Assembly (NCBI RefSeq): GCF_002836355.1
Contig: NZ_PJCA01000031.1
Coordinates: 1,240,001 to 1,304,000 of the forward strand
Direction of reading: 5' to 3'
Origin: Moritella sp. Urea-trap-13
Lineage (GTDB): Bacteria; Pseudomonadota; Gammaproteobacteria; Enterobacterales; Moritellaceae
Length of the DNA: 64,000 nucleotides
In this document: positions 45,901 through 54,999 of the stretch, one piece after another
Layout of the letters: each line of letters opens with the position of its first letter
How positions within the stretch are numbered: position 1 is the first letter of the stretch
Made by a program: the position numbers and the translations under genes
The notes under the pieces: model-generated
The model's input: only the letters and a program-made list of their open reading frames with translations
The model's database searches: none
Told to the model about the DNA's origin: nothing

Positions 45901-45957
45901 TGCCTGGGCAGGGCTACAGACAATTAATAATAACAAAATCAAACATTTAAAATTCAT
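42895..45957 (-). CDS. nfrA: NfrA-like outer-membrane polysaccharide export protein, TPR plus beta-barrel
   Basis: A 1020-aa outer-membrane protein with signal peptide (CLILLLLIVCSPAQA). Residues about 35-740 are tetratricopeptide-type repeats (for example TEAVPIWKDALNVSPYNSVV, LSQELGYLLLSQQKPQEAIL, NYPMYQQISYLYLQNNDKA). The last ~230 residues form barrel strands (YLYLEPQYHLNLDQ, AGLEFSLWSNGSETMA) and end in GIGLTVRLAW, with terminal aromatic residue. The layout matches NfrA of E. coli, the phage N4 adsorption protein, and is like PgaA/BcsC-type exporters. Start overlaps the nfrB stop by four bases (ATGA). Confidence 0.85.
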   Translation of the reverse strand: MNFKCLILLLLIVCSPAQAKDSFPAGEGLSDYTQFRLFPHVNKAYRLTEQSRYTEAVPIWKDALNVSPYNSVVTKELVAAYLELKEFQNAERLIEQFLTINSADEEFQSLQIEVLIEAIEHGDGEALERAIEKLKDDRIDKKQRLHLLYVVSNYNYQHGQKDDALNLIKTHLFLENTDFVVHEAFANILLKEQRLEDVELLLKDNQFSHSNAGKQTREALLQAYIGNGNGKETQALQQFSILNDQHSLTKGEIDQWTVLLIKRNEITKADQLLALQTDNFDAQLKRAYINLKAGRDQQTKAPLNNAIKLIKTADQERQVLTLAAELVSKQKQLSPYYYEHKVKFSENTQLWRANAVNIAEQQDDYLQAIKLLSAKKNRTKQDRQTIAELYQKQGNSSKSKLIYQQLNQDYPTDWKILANYSYLLIESGQQNVAYEHLIKSYPFKGATTVEAETLKSYMFELASGLDNNELERQLLILPNTSFNKSERQQLAVLWLQVGYCDKAQNLYSKPYSRKNMLNLGHCFKQSGSVYAYDYFIQADQLRSGSDTQIELAYIEAESGQSQKAFNRWLMLTTGALDNKHYLQAAQTALSVEDITKAKLWLNQYENNNGEKKLAYWNLKAQLSKKTGDNNSALMSLQQAQNIEPTAQRLIQIAALQSPEQAAISRNQAEVLLRSALRADPENSRLSQELGYLLLSQQKPQEAILHFENSLKGMPDNYPMYQQISYLYLQNNDKAMARVWSDKATDNMDYYITEPVNGVSVEQLKFNKRRYNEQLNREYNLNFDLWYGKNSVAAYLPVAADNKEDNYANYWLLSLESNPDKYQTALGDVAVYGRLFGQNSSNQRVGSPGGVDMFGLGARLAPFENQSFYLYLEPQYHLNLDQADLMVRATASFFSTGKYSSEWHSDGNGWTEQELYVDAAYWSKDGDHAVTSKYSIGHNFKLSSSFDQAWTIKPYALLQASGNDLGGVSSVGAGLEFSLWSNGSETMAYSRKSTVKLEFTEAFKTYLDDDHGIGLTVRLAW

Positions 45958-48143
45958 GCGTTTAGTGCTCCGGTGACCAGATGTGCCAAATTTGGTTCTC
46001 GTTTTACCTGTAAGGCAATAGCCGTATCCAGTTGTTCTATACTGATGACTTCTTTATCCAGTAAGTAATCATTTAACGTAAGAGCACTTTTTTCATAGCC
46101 AATTAATATTTGATTCATCACCTGGGGTGAAATATTACAATACTCGGATAATATCTCTAACAGCGACCACTGACCTTCAACATATTGATGCCAGACTTGT
46201 TGCTGCATATTTTTGTCCAGTTGCTCGAAGCGCTCCACTCCGGCTGTAGGATCGGCAAACCTTTCACCGTTATAATAGGCTTTAAGTGCTATTTGCACCT
46301 GACCCGGGTAAGCAATGATATAGCTAACTTGGCATTTTAATTGGCGACTAATGGCTGCTAGGCTAACGGGGGATAAGTATTCTTCACTTGCCAGCATGAC
46401 CCCTTGTTCCGACTTATAATTAATCGCCACGATGCCGTAACGCCACGCCAGACCTTTGCTGATTAGCGTAATAAGACCACCCGATATATTTAGAGGTTCA
46501 ATATTTTGATAATCAACTTCTGCTTGCTCTGCTACGGCTTTGACTAGACTCTCAGATGTCACAAGTTGGTTATTTAACAAGTAACGTCCTAGGCGCTGGC
46601 CTTGTGGTTTGTCTTTTAAGGCTTTATCTAACTGTATTTCTGTTATTGCGCCCAAATCAATTAAGATTTGGCCGATTGCTTTACGCGCGCTACGTTCATC
46701 ATCTAAATGTGGAAAGTCATGAGTGGTTTTATCCCAAGCGACACGACGTGCGTCTCCCATCTCAATGACTTGACGTAATGCGCGAATATTAGCAAAAAAG
46801 TTAACAATATTACCCCATACCATACGTGGCATTGATAAGAATCCCTGCATCCAACCGTAATAAGCTTTAACAAAAATAAAGCGTTGAACAATCCTGTTGA
46901 TAAGGAAAAATGCATTAATTTTCAGCAGAATACTTAGCCATGGTTCATCGCCATAAATAGAAAGGAAATGGTAGGGGTCATCACTAAGGCTTTGCACTAA
47001 CCAGATGATTCCTAACTGAGTGAATACCAGCACAGCAATAAAGCCGACCAAGTTGGTAATACCACCTTTACGATCTCGACATAAGAAATAGTTCATCGAC
47101 CATGATTTACTCAAGGCATGATTTTTCATGCCTTGGAATACGATGCCGACAATCCAGCGAGATTTTTGTCTGACTGCAGTATTGAAAGTATCAGGAAAAT
47201 ACTCACGTATACATATAACACTGCTTTCTCGTAAGTTTTTACCTGACCAGACCGAATGCGCTTTTTCGTGCTCAGGAGTCACAACCGGGTAACGCACAAA
47301 GATCTCTTCCATTCCGTGCTCTTTAATACGGATACCAATATCGTAATCTTCGGTTAAGCTTTGAATATCAAACGCAATACCATCACCTTCTCGGAGCAGC
47401 ATACTGATGGCTCTGCGGCTAAAACAGGTGCCGACACCTGCACTTGGTACCTGTCCGGCGATAGCTTCTCGAACAGGAACGTCTTTGCCGTGCAGCTCTG
47501 CAAATTCATCAATGTAGTGACCACTAGTAAAGTCGGTCCATTTACGTGTATATGGGTAGACTGGCAGCTGGATAAGATCTTTTCTGTTCACTAGGTGGTT
47601 ATAAAGCCGCAACTCCATGGTACTCACGACATCTTCAGAATCATGGAGAATGAAACCAGCAAATTCAAACTTAGCCTGCGCTTCAAAAAGGAATATAGCT
47701 GCTGCTATGTTATTCAAACAATCCGCTTTACTCGTTGGGCCCGGACGCGCGCAGACCACTTTATGGACATTAGGGAAGCGAGCACAAACTTGGTCGACTT
47801 CTTCTTGGGTTTGCGGATCATTAGGATAAGTACCGACAAAAATATGATAATTTTCATAATCTAATGTTTTAGCGGCCAATTCAGCCATCGGGCCGACAAC
47901 TCCATGCTCTTGCCACGCTGGCACCATAATGGCTAACGGTTTTTCCGGCGCGTCATACAAACCTTCATAATCGTGAAATTTATGTTTGTCATAAACAAAA
48001 AATTTACGATAAAAGTGGCGAGTCCAATGACAAATATCGATAAAAAAGTCATCAATGCCACTTATTAATAGAATAATGGCGAGCCCATAAACAAGATATT
48101 TTAGCGAAAAAAGGTAAGTGACAAAGACGTCTATCCAGCTCAT
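45954..48143 (-). CDS. nfrB: NfrB-like glycosyltransferase (GT2) with tandem MshEN-type motifs
   Basis: A 729-aa inner-membrane glycosyltransferase. Helix at about 10-30; the GT2 domain has DSED at 168-171, TEDYD at 264-268 and the QKSRW (Q/RxxRW) motif at 326-330; further helices at about 362-385 and 400-425. The C terminus carries MshEN-type c-di-GMP-binding repeats: IGQILIDLGAITEIQLDKAL from 490 and RLGRYLLNNQLVTSESLVKA from 517. In E. coli, NfrB is activated by c-di-GMP and makes a ManNAc-containing glycan; the same is likely here. First gene of the nfrB-nfrA-ybcH operon. Confidence 0.88.
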   Translation of the reverse strand: MSWIDVFVTYLFSLKYLVYGLAIILLISGIDDFFIDICHWTRHFYRKFFVYDKHKFHDYEGLYDAPEKPLAIMVPAWQEHGVVGPMAELAAKTLDYENYHIFVGTYPNDPQTQEEVDQVCARFPNVHKVVCARPGPTSKADCLNNIAAAIFLFEAQAKFEFAGFILHDSEDVVSTMELRLYNHLVNRKDLIQLPVYPYTRKWTDFTSGHYIDEFAELHGKDVPVREAIAGQVPSAGVGTCFSRRAISMLLREGDGIAFDIQSLTEDYDIGIRIKEHGMEEIFVRYPVVTPEHEKAHSVWSGKNLRESSVICIREYFPDTFNTAVRQKSRWIVGIVFQGMKNHALSKSWSMNYFLCRDRKGGITNLVGFIAVLVFTQLGIIWLVQSLSDDPYHFLSIYGDEPWLSILLKINAFFLINRIVQRFIFVKAYYGWMQGFLSMPRMVWGNIVNFFANIRALRQVIEMGDARRVAWDKTTHDFPHLDDERSARKAIGQILIDLGAITEIQLDKALKDKPQGQRLGRYLLNNQLVTSESLVKAVAEQAEVDYQNIEPLNISGGLITLISKGLAWRYGIVAINYKSEQGVMLASEEYLSPVSLAAISRQLKCQVSYIIAYPGQVQIALKAYYNGERFADPTAGVERFEQLDKNMQQQVWHQYVEGQWSLLEILSEYCNISPQVMNQILIGYEKSALTLNDYLLDKEVISIEQLDTAIALQVKREPNLAHLVTGALNA

Positions 48144-48299
48144 GATTATGTTTATCCTAAGTAAGCACTACCTTAATAGCAGAGTAGAAAATGAGTTAAT
48201 TTATATTCTAAATTACCTGAGATCATCCGATAATCATTTGTATTAACCATATTAATCAGATGGTTTTTGGTATAGAAAAGTATACTTATAGCAGAAAAA

Positions 48300-48315
48300 T
48301 GTGATGTGTATCAAG
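48300..48315. promoter_or_regulatory. Possible CRP-like site upstream of nfrB
   Basis: TGTGATGTGTATCAAG matches the left half TGTGA of the CRP consensus exactly and the right half TCACA in three of five bases. It lies about 155 bases upstream of the nfrB start. Weak. Confidence 0.25.
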
Positions 48316-48353
48316 TTAATAAATGATCTGATTACCGTAGGGAGGCTGGACAA

Positions 48354-48378
48354 CCAAAAAAGGGGCCTAACGCCCCTC
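48354..48378 (-). terminator. Terminator of the kbl-tdh operon
   Basis: Stem AGGGGC/GCCCCT with a five-base loop and a T-run on the minus strand, 18 bases after the tdh stop. Confidence 0.88.
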
Positions 48379-48394
48379 AATAAATCTTATCTTT

Positions 48395-49429
48395 TTAGCA
48401 TTCCCAATCAAGGATCACTTTACCTGACATGCCTGAACGCATAATATCAAAACCTTCTTGGAATTGATCAATTGGGAAATGGTGCGTGATGATTGGCGTT
48501 AGGTCTAAGCCTGACTGAATTAATGCAGCCATTTTGTACCAGGTTTCAAACATTTCACGGCCATAGATACCTTTAATGACTAAACCTTTAAAGATAACAT
48601 TACCCCACTCAATGCTCATGTCACTTGGTGGAATACCCAACATCGCAACTTTCCCACCATGGTTCATCTTGTCTAGCATATCGCTAAATGCTGATGGTAC
48701 GCCTGACATTTCAAGACCAACATCGAAGCCTTCTGTCATTTTAAGCTCGTCCATCACATCTTTAAGTGACTCAGTTGCTACGTTAACAGCACGTGTTACG
48801 CCCATTTGACGCGCTAAGTCGAGACGGTATTCGTTAACATCCGTGATAACAACATTACGTGCACCAACGTGCTTACATACAGCAGCGGCCATAATACCAA
48901 TTGGACCAGCACCGGTGATTAATACATCTTCACCAACAACATCGAATGATAATGCGGTGTGTACAGCGTTACCAAACGGGTCAAAGATTGCCGCCATGTC
49001 ATCAGAAATATCATCCGGTAATTTGAATGCATTGAAGGCAGGAATAACTAAGTATTCAGCAAATGCACCTTCACGGTTAACACCAACACCTGTGGTATTA
49101 CGGCATAAATGAGTACGACCAGCACGGCAATTTCGACAATGACCACACGTGATATGACCTTCACCAGACACTCGGTCACCGATTTCAAAGCCACGTACTT
49201 CTTGACCCATACCAACAATTTCACCCACATACTCATGGCCAACAACCATAGGTACTGGGATCGTTTTCTGTGCCCATTCATCCCAATTAAAGATGTGCAC
49301 GTCGGTACCACAAATAGCTGTTTTTTTGATTTTAATCAGAATGTCATTATGGCCGACTTCAGGTTTATCAACCTCAGTCATCCAAATGCCTTGTTCTGGT
49401 TTCAATTTAGCAAGCGCTTTAATTTTCAT
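48395..49429 (-). CDS. tdh: L-threonine 3-dehydrogenase
   Basis: Zinc alcohol-dehydrogenase-family enzyme making 2-amino-3-ketobutyrate from threonine with NAD. 344 aa (E. coli 341). Catalytic zinc ligands in [17 protein letters not shown] and [11 protein letters not shown]; structural zinc cysteines in [15 protein letters not shown]; Rossmann motif [16 protein letters not shown]. Its ATG overlaps the kbl stop by one base (TAATG), so translation is coupled. Product passes to Kbl; together they turn threonine into glycine and acetyl-CoA. Confidence 0.96.
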   Translation of the reverse strand: MKIKALAKLKPEQGIWMTEVDKPEVGHNDILIKIKKTAICGTDVHIFNWDEWAQKTIPVPMVVGHEYVGEIVGMGQEVRGFEIGDRVSGEGHITCGHCRNCRAGRTHLCRNTTGVGVNREGAFAEYLVIPAFNAFKLPDDISDDMAAIFDPFGNAVHTALSFDVVGEDVLITGAGPIGIMAAAVCKHVGARNVVITDVNEYRLDLARQMGVTRAVNVATESLKDVMDELKMTEGFDVGLEMSGVPSAFSDMLDKMNHGGKVAMLGIPPSDMSIEWGNVIFKGLVIKGIYGREMFETWYKMAALIQSGLDLTPIITHHFPIDQFQEGFDIMRSGMSGKVILDWEC

Positions 49430-50622
49430 TATATAATACCTATATCTTTGCCAACTTGGATGAATACATCTATCGCGTTATCAAGTTCTTCTCTGCTATG
49501 TGCAGCAGACATCTGTGTGCGAATTCTCGCTTTACCGTTTGGTACCACTGGGAAAGAGAATCCAACCACATAAATGCCTTTTTCAAGTGCGCGTTCAGCA
49601 AAGTCCGCCGCCACTTTAGCATCGCCAAGCATGATTGGAATGATCGCGTGATCAGCACCGCCCATCGTAAAACCAGCGGCTTCCATACGTAGACGGAAGT
49701 GAGCCGAGTTAGCCCATAAAGTATCACGCAAGCCATCACTTTCTGCCAGCAAATCCAGCACACGAATAGACGCAGAAACAATAGCTGGCGCAACTGAATT
49801 AGAGAACAAATAAGGACGAGAGCGTTGACGAAGCCAATCGATTACTTCTTTTTTACCCGCAGTGTAACCACCTGAAGCGCCGCCCATTGCTTTACCCAAG
49901 GTACCGGTAATGATATCGATACGGTCAATCACATCATGATGTTCATGGGTACCACGGCCATTTGCGCCCATAAAGCCAACAGCGTGAGAATCATCTACCA
50001 TCACCAAGGCACCGTATTTATCTGCTAAATCACAAATACCTGGTAAATCGGCAACAACGCCATCCATTGAAAACACACCATCAGTAACAATTAACTTATG
50101 ACGGGCACCTGCTTCAGTCGCTGCGATCAGCTGTGCTTCTAATTCTTGCATATTATTATTTGCATAACGGAAGCGCATCGCTTTACAAAGACGCACACCA
50201 TCAATAATTGAAGCATGGTTTAATGCATCAGAAATAATCGCATCTTCTTTACCAAGAATGGTTTCAAAAAGTCCGGTATTAGCATCAAAACATGAGGTAT
50301 AAAGGATCGTGTCTTCCATGCCTAAGAATGTTGATAACTTCTGCTCAAGTTCTTTATGCGAATCTTGAGTACCACAAATAAAACGCACAGAAGCCATACC
50401 AAAGCCATGCGTATCCATACCCGATTTTGCAGCTTCAATAAGCGCAGGGTGATTAGCTAAACCTAAGTAGTTATTAGCACAGAAGTTTAAAACTTCTTCA
50501 CCAGTAGATATAGACACAGCCGCTTTTTGAGCTGAAGTAATAACGCGTTCTTGTTTATACAGACCTGCCGCTTTTACTTCTTCGATTTGCTCACTGATCT
50601 GATTGTAGAATGTAGAAGTCAT
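49429..50622 (-). CDS. kbl: 2-amino-3-ketobutyrate coenzyme A ligase (glycine C-acetyltransferase)
   Basis: PLP enzyme cleaving 2-amino-3-ketobutyrate with CoA to glycine and acetyl-CoA. 397 aa (E. coli 398). Seen: [20 protein letters not shown], the substrate-side [30 protein letters not shown], and the Schiff-base Lys in [16 protein letters not shown] chose the ATG at 50622 with AAGGA upstream; the longer frame to 50655 adds residues unlike the family. First gene of kbl-tdh, and divergent from a LysR gene 175 bases away that may regulate it. Confidence 0.95.
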   Translation of the reverse strand: MTSTFYNQISEQIEEVKAAGLYKQERVITSAQKAAVSISTGEEVLNFCANNYLGLANHPALIEAAKSGMDTHGFGMASVRFICGTQDSHKELEQKLSTFLGMEDTILYTSCFDANTGLFETILGKEDAIISDALNHASIIDGVRLCKAMRFRYANNNMQELEAQLIAATEAGARHKLIVTDGVFSMDGVVADLPGICDLADKYGALVMVDDSHAVGFMGANGRGTHEHHDVIDRIDIITGTLGKAMGGASGGYTAGKKEVIDWLRQRSRPYLFSNSVAPAIVSASIRVLDLLAESDGLRDTLWANSAHFRLRMEAAGFTMGGADHAIIPIMLGDAKVAADFAERALEKGIYVVGFSFPVVPNGKARIRTQMSAAHSREELDNAIDVFIQVGKDIGII

Positions 50623-50796
50623 GTAAATATTCCTTTTTAGCTTTATTTGAAACAACTTGTTATTAGCTACTTATTATTAAGAAAAGCCGAACAAGTCATG
50701 AAATAATTTATACTATGAAACTATTCTAATTGATCCCAGATAAGACTATTATCCCTCTATACGGAAAAACATTAGTGAAACACAGGCACAAATAGA

Positions 50797-51708
50797 ATGA
50801 TGATATCTCAAAAATTAATCGCCTTATTACCCGACTTGGCGAGTTTTACTTTAGTTGTTCAAGAAGGCAGTTTTACGGCCGCGGCAAAAAAAATAAATGT
50901 CACGCCTTCAGCGTTGAGTAAAACCATTACCCGACTTGAACAAGCTTTATCGATTAAACTATTTGAGCGCACGACCAGAAAGCTGATCATTACCGACGCG
51001 GGGCAGAAGATTTACGATCAATGTGTTCCAATGGTGAATGCGGCAAAGCAAGCGGTAGAAATATCCAGTGTCGAACATACCCAAGCCGCAGGTTCAATAA
51101 CGGTTGCGGCACCGGAGGCATTTTTGAATGTGGTGTTACAGCCTTTTGTCATTCCGTTTTTAAAGCAGTATCCGCAGATCCAACTTAAATTGCGGGCGAT
51201 TGATGGGCCAATAGATATCTTTGCACACGGTATCGATATCGCCTTTCTGTTGACGGATAAGCCAGATGAAAACTTGGTGTTAAAAGAGATAGGTAAAACC
51301 TGCTTAGTATTATGTGCAAGTCCAGATTATTTAAAAGAAAAAGGCACCCCTTCTCACCCCGAACAATTAACACAACACGATTGCCTTTATTTAGCAGAGA
51401 ATGAAACCGACCACATCTGGGGTTTAATCAAAGGTGATGAATCCCATACCGTTACCGTCTCAGGCCGTTACGCAGTCAACCATTCTCAGATGCGTTTAAA
51501 CGGTGTCATTAATGGCTTAGGTATCGGTATTTTCCCCGATTTCGTCGTGCAGGAAGCAATCCGCAAAGGCGATGTGACCGAAGTTCTCTGCGGCTGGACA
51601 GTTAAGAGTAATTATCAGGGGATCATTGCACTACAGTATGCCCAAACCAAATATATGCCTACAAAGCTCAAAGTATTTATCGATTATGCTATGCAGCATT
51701 TGAGTTAA
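50797..51708 (+). CDS. LysR-family transcriptional regulator
   Basis: A 303-aa LysR protein. The HTH is in FTLVVQEGSFTAAAKKINVT and PSALSKTITRLEQALSIKLF; the effector domain has typical ITVAAPEAFLNVVLQPFV and FPDFVVQEAIRKGDV wording. It resembles the AaeR/DsdC-unlike CrgA-type group. It is divergent from kbl-tdh on one side and convergent with a sodium symporter on the other, so threonine degradation is one possible target. The effector is unknown. Confidence 0.88.
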   Translation: MMISQKLIALLPDLASFTLVVQEGSFTAAAKKINVTPSALSKTITRLEQALSIKLFERTTRKLIITDAGQKIYDQCVPMVNAAKQAVEISSVEHTQAAGSITVAAPEAFLNVVLQPFVIPFLKQYPQIQLKLRAIDGPIDIFAHGIDIAFLLTDKPDENLVLKEIGKTCLVLCASPDYLKEKGTPSHPEQLTQHDCLYLAENETDHIWGLIKGDESHTVTVSGRYAVNHSQMRLNGVINGLGIGIFPDFVVQEAIRKGDVTEVLCGWTVKSNYQGIIALQYAQTKYMPTKLKVFIDYAMQHLS

Positions 51709-51730
51709 CACCATAGGGCACTTTCTACAT

Positions 51731-51776
51731 GCCATAGACATTTGTTCATGCTATAGACATTTTTGTTCATTCTATG
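51731..51776. repeat. Imperfect tandem direct repeat after the LysR gene
   Basis: GCCATAGACATTTGTTCAT is followed by GCTATAGACATTTTTGTTCAT and then TCTATGA. The repeat overlaps the stop codon end of the symporter gene. Confidence 0.75.
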
Positions 51777-53319
51777 AAAGTACAACAAAGAGCCAATCGG
51801 GTATAAACATACAGGCAACGATGGTCATTGCACCAAAAACAAATAGGCCATAATGACTCGCTTTAGGTTTAGAAAAAAGTGCGGTTTGATTTTTAATGAA
51901 ACCTTGTTGCTCGATAGAATTACAGCCATAGAAGCGACTCGTCAACACACCAAAGAATAAGAATACAAAGGTGCCAATCGGGGCAAACCATGGCCACGAT
52001 ATATCGGCATAGCGTGCAATGAGCACTGCCACGATACTGAGAATACTGCCGACGATGACCCCTTTTTCGTTGGCCTTATGAAAGAAAAGCCCGAGAACAA
52101 ATGAACCCAATCGAATACCAACAAAAATCGACGTCAAACTTGCAATTGTTTTCAGAACCGATTCATTGGATATGGCGAATAATGCAGGGACAACAACCGC
52201 CACAGCGGCAACGAGACTCATTTTTCTTGCCACAGAGTCATAATGACGCTGTGAACCATTTTTACACACAAAGCGTTTATAAATATCAAAGGTAGCGACA
52301 GTTGCCATTGAATTATAAGTTGAATCTAATGTCGACATTGCCGCCGCTGCTAATGCCGAAATAACCAGCCCAATAACAATTGGGTTAGTATGATTAAAAA
52401 CAAAATCAAGAATGACTTCATTACTATTATCAAAATGTTGGTTTTGATAATAAATACTCAGCAACACACCTAATACAGAGAAAAATAGGTATATAAAGAA
52501 AGCACTATAGCCACACAACAACATTGATTTTTGCGCATGTTCAACGTTTTTTGTCGCTAACGTTCTTTGTATAATTAACTGGTTAGTACCATAGACACTC
52601 AGATGTAAGAAACTCACCGCAACAACGCCAGCCCATAACGTAGTATCTACTCCAAGATCAAAGCTGGTATTGATAATAGTCAGATTATCTGGCGACAAGT
52701 ATTCCTTCGTATTTATATCCATGAGTAGTATACAAAAAATCGCAATACTGCCGATCACTAACACAATAGATTGCAGCATATCGGTCCATATCACCGTCGA
52801 TATGCCGCCAATACACGTATATAGCGCTGTAAATAAGCTGATATAAATAATGGCTTCAGAGATCGATATCGGTATCACTTGCACAAGTATGAGTGCTACC
52901 GCATATAAGATGACGCCTGCAGAGATACATTGAACAACAAGAAATACGATCGAATTAATGGTACGAGCATAGATCCCAAAACGCAGTTCAAGATATTCAT
53001 AAATTGATGTTAATTTAAGTTTGTAAAAGACCGGAACAAAGAAAGTAACAGTAAAGAATATGACGATGGGATAGTTTAAATGGACACTCATCGCTTCCAT
53101 GCCCGAATTATACACCCAACCTGGCATACCAATAAACGTCATTGCACTAATATAAGTGGCCAAAATGGAAACACCAGCTGTAAACCAGCCAAATTGCTGC
53201 CCTCCTGTAGCGAAATCATCACCTTTATTATAACGAAAGTTAACTAAGTAACTTATTAATAAGGTAATAATAATATAAAACACCACAATCGCAAGACTTG
53301 AGTACGTAACCATTTCCAT
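51772..53319 (-). CDS. Sodium:solute symporter (SSS family)
   Basis: A 515-aa inner-membrane symporter with about 13 hydrophobic segments. Family marks: GWFTAGVSILATYISAMTFI near residue 45 (TM2 with the Na-binding Ser/Thr), a GVILYAVALILVQVI-type helix, TALYTCIGGISTVIWTDMLQ, and ALAAAAMSTLDSTYNSMATV, which is the conserved TM8-9 SSS stretch. Substrate cannot be read: sugar, sialic-acid, or carboxylate carriers are all possible. Start is the first of two close ATGs (53319 and 53313); neither has a strong ribosome site. Divergent from the MFS gene. Confidence 0.88.
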   Translation of the reverse strand: MEMVTYSSLAIVVFYIIITLLISYLVNFRYNKGDDFATGGQQFGWFTAGVSILATYISAMTFIGMPGWVYNSGMEAMSVHLNYPIVIFFTVTFFVPVFYKLKLTSIYEYLELRFGIYARTINSIVFLVVQCISAGVILYAVALILVQVIPISISEAIIYISLFTALYTCIGGISTVIWTDMLQSIVLVIGSIAIFCILLMDINTKEYLSPDNLTIINTSFDLGVDTTLWAGVVAVSFLHLSVYGTNQLIIQRTLATKNVEHAQKSMLLCGYSAFFIYLFFSVLGVLLSIYYQNQHFDNSNEVILDFVFNHTNPIVIGLVISALAAAAMSTLDSTYNSMATVATFDIYKRFVCKNGSQRHYDSVARKMSLVAAVAVVVPALFAISNESVLKTIASLTSIFVGIRLGSFVLGLFFHKANEKGVIVGSILSIVAVLIARYADISWPWFAPIGTFVFLFFGVLTSRFYGCNSIEQQGFIKNQTALFSKPKASHYGLFVFGAMTIVACMFIPDWLFVVLS

Positions 53320-53603
53320 ATTCTTAGTACCAACGCCAATAAACAGTAACTACATCTTAACAAAGTTTGAGTTTTACGGACATTAACACAGGATAACTGC
53401 GATATTCATCACTAAAACAAATCATTAATGACTAATAAAATACAAATGGGTACGTAATCATTTTAGTTTTGAAGTTGATCACAGTTCTTTTTTTCCTAAA
53501 AATCTATTATTCATCCGAATTCGAAAGAAGTGGATGTTAAAACGGATCATCGACTTTCTTCCTAAATATAATTAATTGTCCCTATTAAAGAGGTCTATCG
53601 GTC

Positions 53604-54899
53604 ATGATTGAACGGAAACATATGAGCGAAGTGCCAATGATTCAGCGTATTGCTGCGTACATTGCCATTTTGGTGGGTTACTTTTTTTATTGTTATAATT
53701 TTGTAATTATTGATTACGTCCGTCCATATCTTGTTGAAGAATATGACAGCATTAGCTTAGCGGATACGGCTCAATTTTATACTTGGCAGTCGGTTGGTGC
53801 GCTTATAGGGGCATTAAGTTGTGCATGGGTTGCATCTAACTTTGGCAAAAAGTCGACCTTGATTGTCATTACCGCCCTAAATGGTGGTGCGACCATTATC
53901 AATATGATGTTTACCGATTACGCGACGTGGGCATTAATGCGCTTTATTATCGGTATTTCACTCGGTGGTTACTTTACCGTCGCAGTATCAATGATGATTG
54001 GCCTATTTACCCCAAGTGTTCGTGGTAAATTAACGGCTTTTGCATCAAGTATGTTCTCTGTTGCCTTAATGGCTATGGGTGCCTACGCAGCATTTATCAC
54101 CAGCATTGACGCACCTTGGCAGAGCCTAATGTGGGTTGGTGGTATTCCACCGTTAGTTGCAGCCGCGCTGATGATTTTCCTTTTACCAAACGACAAAAAA
54201 GTGATCGCATATGGTGAAGAAGAGGCCGCTGAACAAGAAAATGCTGGAGCAGAAAAGAAAAAAGGTTCTTGGGGCGAAATGCTCAGTGCACCTTACCGCA
54301 AGCTAACGCTTTCATGTCTATTACTTGCTGGCCTTAACTTCTATGGTTACCAATTCTTTAGTGGGTTCGTAACAACCTATCTAAGACAGGTACGAGAGTT
54401 CGATGGGGCTACCATCGGTATCATTTTCTCTATATCTGCATTTGGTTCATTATTCGGCGCATGGGTATGGGGCGCTATTGCTGACAAATACGGCCGTAAA
54501 ATTAACGCACTAGGGTTTATCATCGCTGGTGTCATGGCCTCAGTATTCTTTGTTGCACCAAGTGACGTCATGATTGGTAGCTTAAATATGTTAGCGATAC
54601 TCGGCCTTGTATACAACTTTGGCTTATCTGCGTCGGCAGTATGGGGTGGTTATTTCTCAGAATTATTCCCTCCACATCTGCGTAACTTTGGCGCGGCTTT
54701 ATTCCACGGTGGTCGTATCATCGGCATGTGGGCGCCAATGGTATTGGTTTACATCCAAGAACGTTCAGACCTAGAGACGGCAATGTGGGGTTCTCCAATC
54801 ATCTGGATCATTGCTGGTCTACTGTGGTTCTCTCTGCCTGAAACATTGAAAGGCGGTATTTTCTACAAAGAAAAATCACTGAAACAAGCTAACGCATAG
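53604..54899 (+). CDS. Major facilitator superfamily transporter (sugar/aromatic-acid type)
   Basis: A 431-aa, 12-helix transporter. The motif A equivalent lies in CAWVASNFGKKSTLIVITAL and again in GAIADKYGRKINALGFI; RFIIGISLGGYFTVAVSMMI recalls the SP/AAHS type; a central charged loop spans about residues 205-225 (EEEAAEQENAGAEKKK). A weak GAGG precedes the ATG at 53604; an ATG at 53622 is possible. It probably brings in the substrate of the following SnoaL-like protein. A short hairpin lies between the two genes. First gene of a three-gene plus-strand run with SnoaL-like and LacI genes. Confidence 0.85.
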   Translation: MIERKHMSEVPMIQRIAAYIAILVGYFFYCYNFVIIDYVRPYLVEEYDSISLADTAQFYTWQSVGALIGALSCAWVASNFGKKSTLIVITALNGGATIINMMFTDYATWALMRFIIGISLGGYFTVAVSMMIGLFTPSVRGKLTAFASSMFSVALMAMGAYAAFITSIDAPWQSLMWVGGIPPLVAAALMIFLLPNDKKVIAYGEEEAAEQENAGAEKKKGSWGEMLSAPYRKLTLSCLLLAGLNFYGYQFFSGFVTTYLRQVREFDGATIGIIFSISAFGSLFGAWVWGAIADKYGRKINALGFIIAGVMASVFFVAPSDVMIGSLNMLAILGLVYNFGLSASAVWGGYFSELFPPHLRNFGAALFHGGRIIGMWAPMVLVYIQERSDLETAMWGSPIIWIIAGLLWFSLPETLKGGIFYKEKSLKQANA

Positions 54900-54917
54900 T
54901 AACAACCTTTATTTAAA

Positions 54918-54938
54918 CGGCAGGCACTTCGCCTGTCG
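54918..54938 (+). terminator. Hairpin between the MFS and SnoaL-like genes
   Basis: Eight-bp stem CGGCAGGC / GCCTGTCG (one G-U) with loop ACTTC, followed by a T-rich stretch near 54948. It may reduce read-through to the next gene. Confidence 0.5.
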
Positions 54939-54999
54939 GTCATATGATTTATTTTTTCTAGCCCGTTAGAAACAGGCTCGTCAGCAAAAGAGAGATAAA

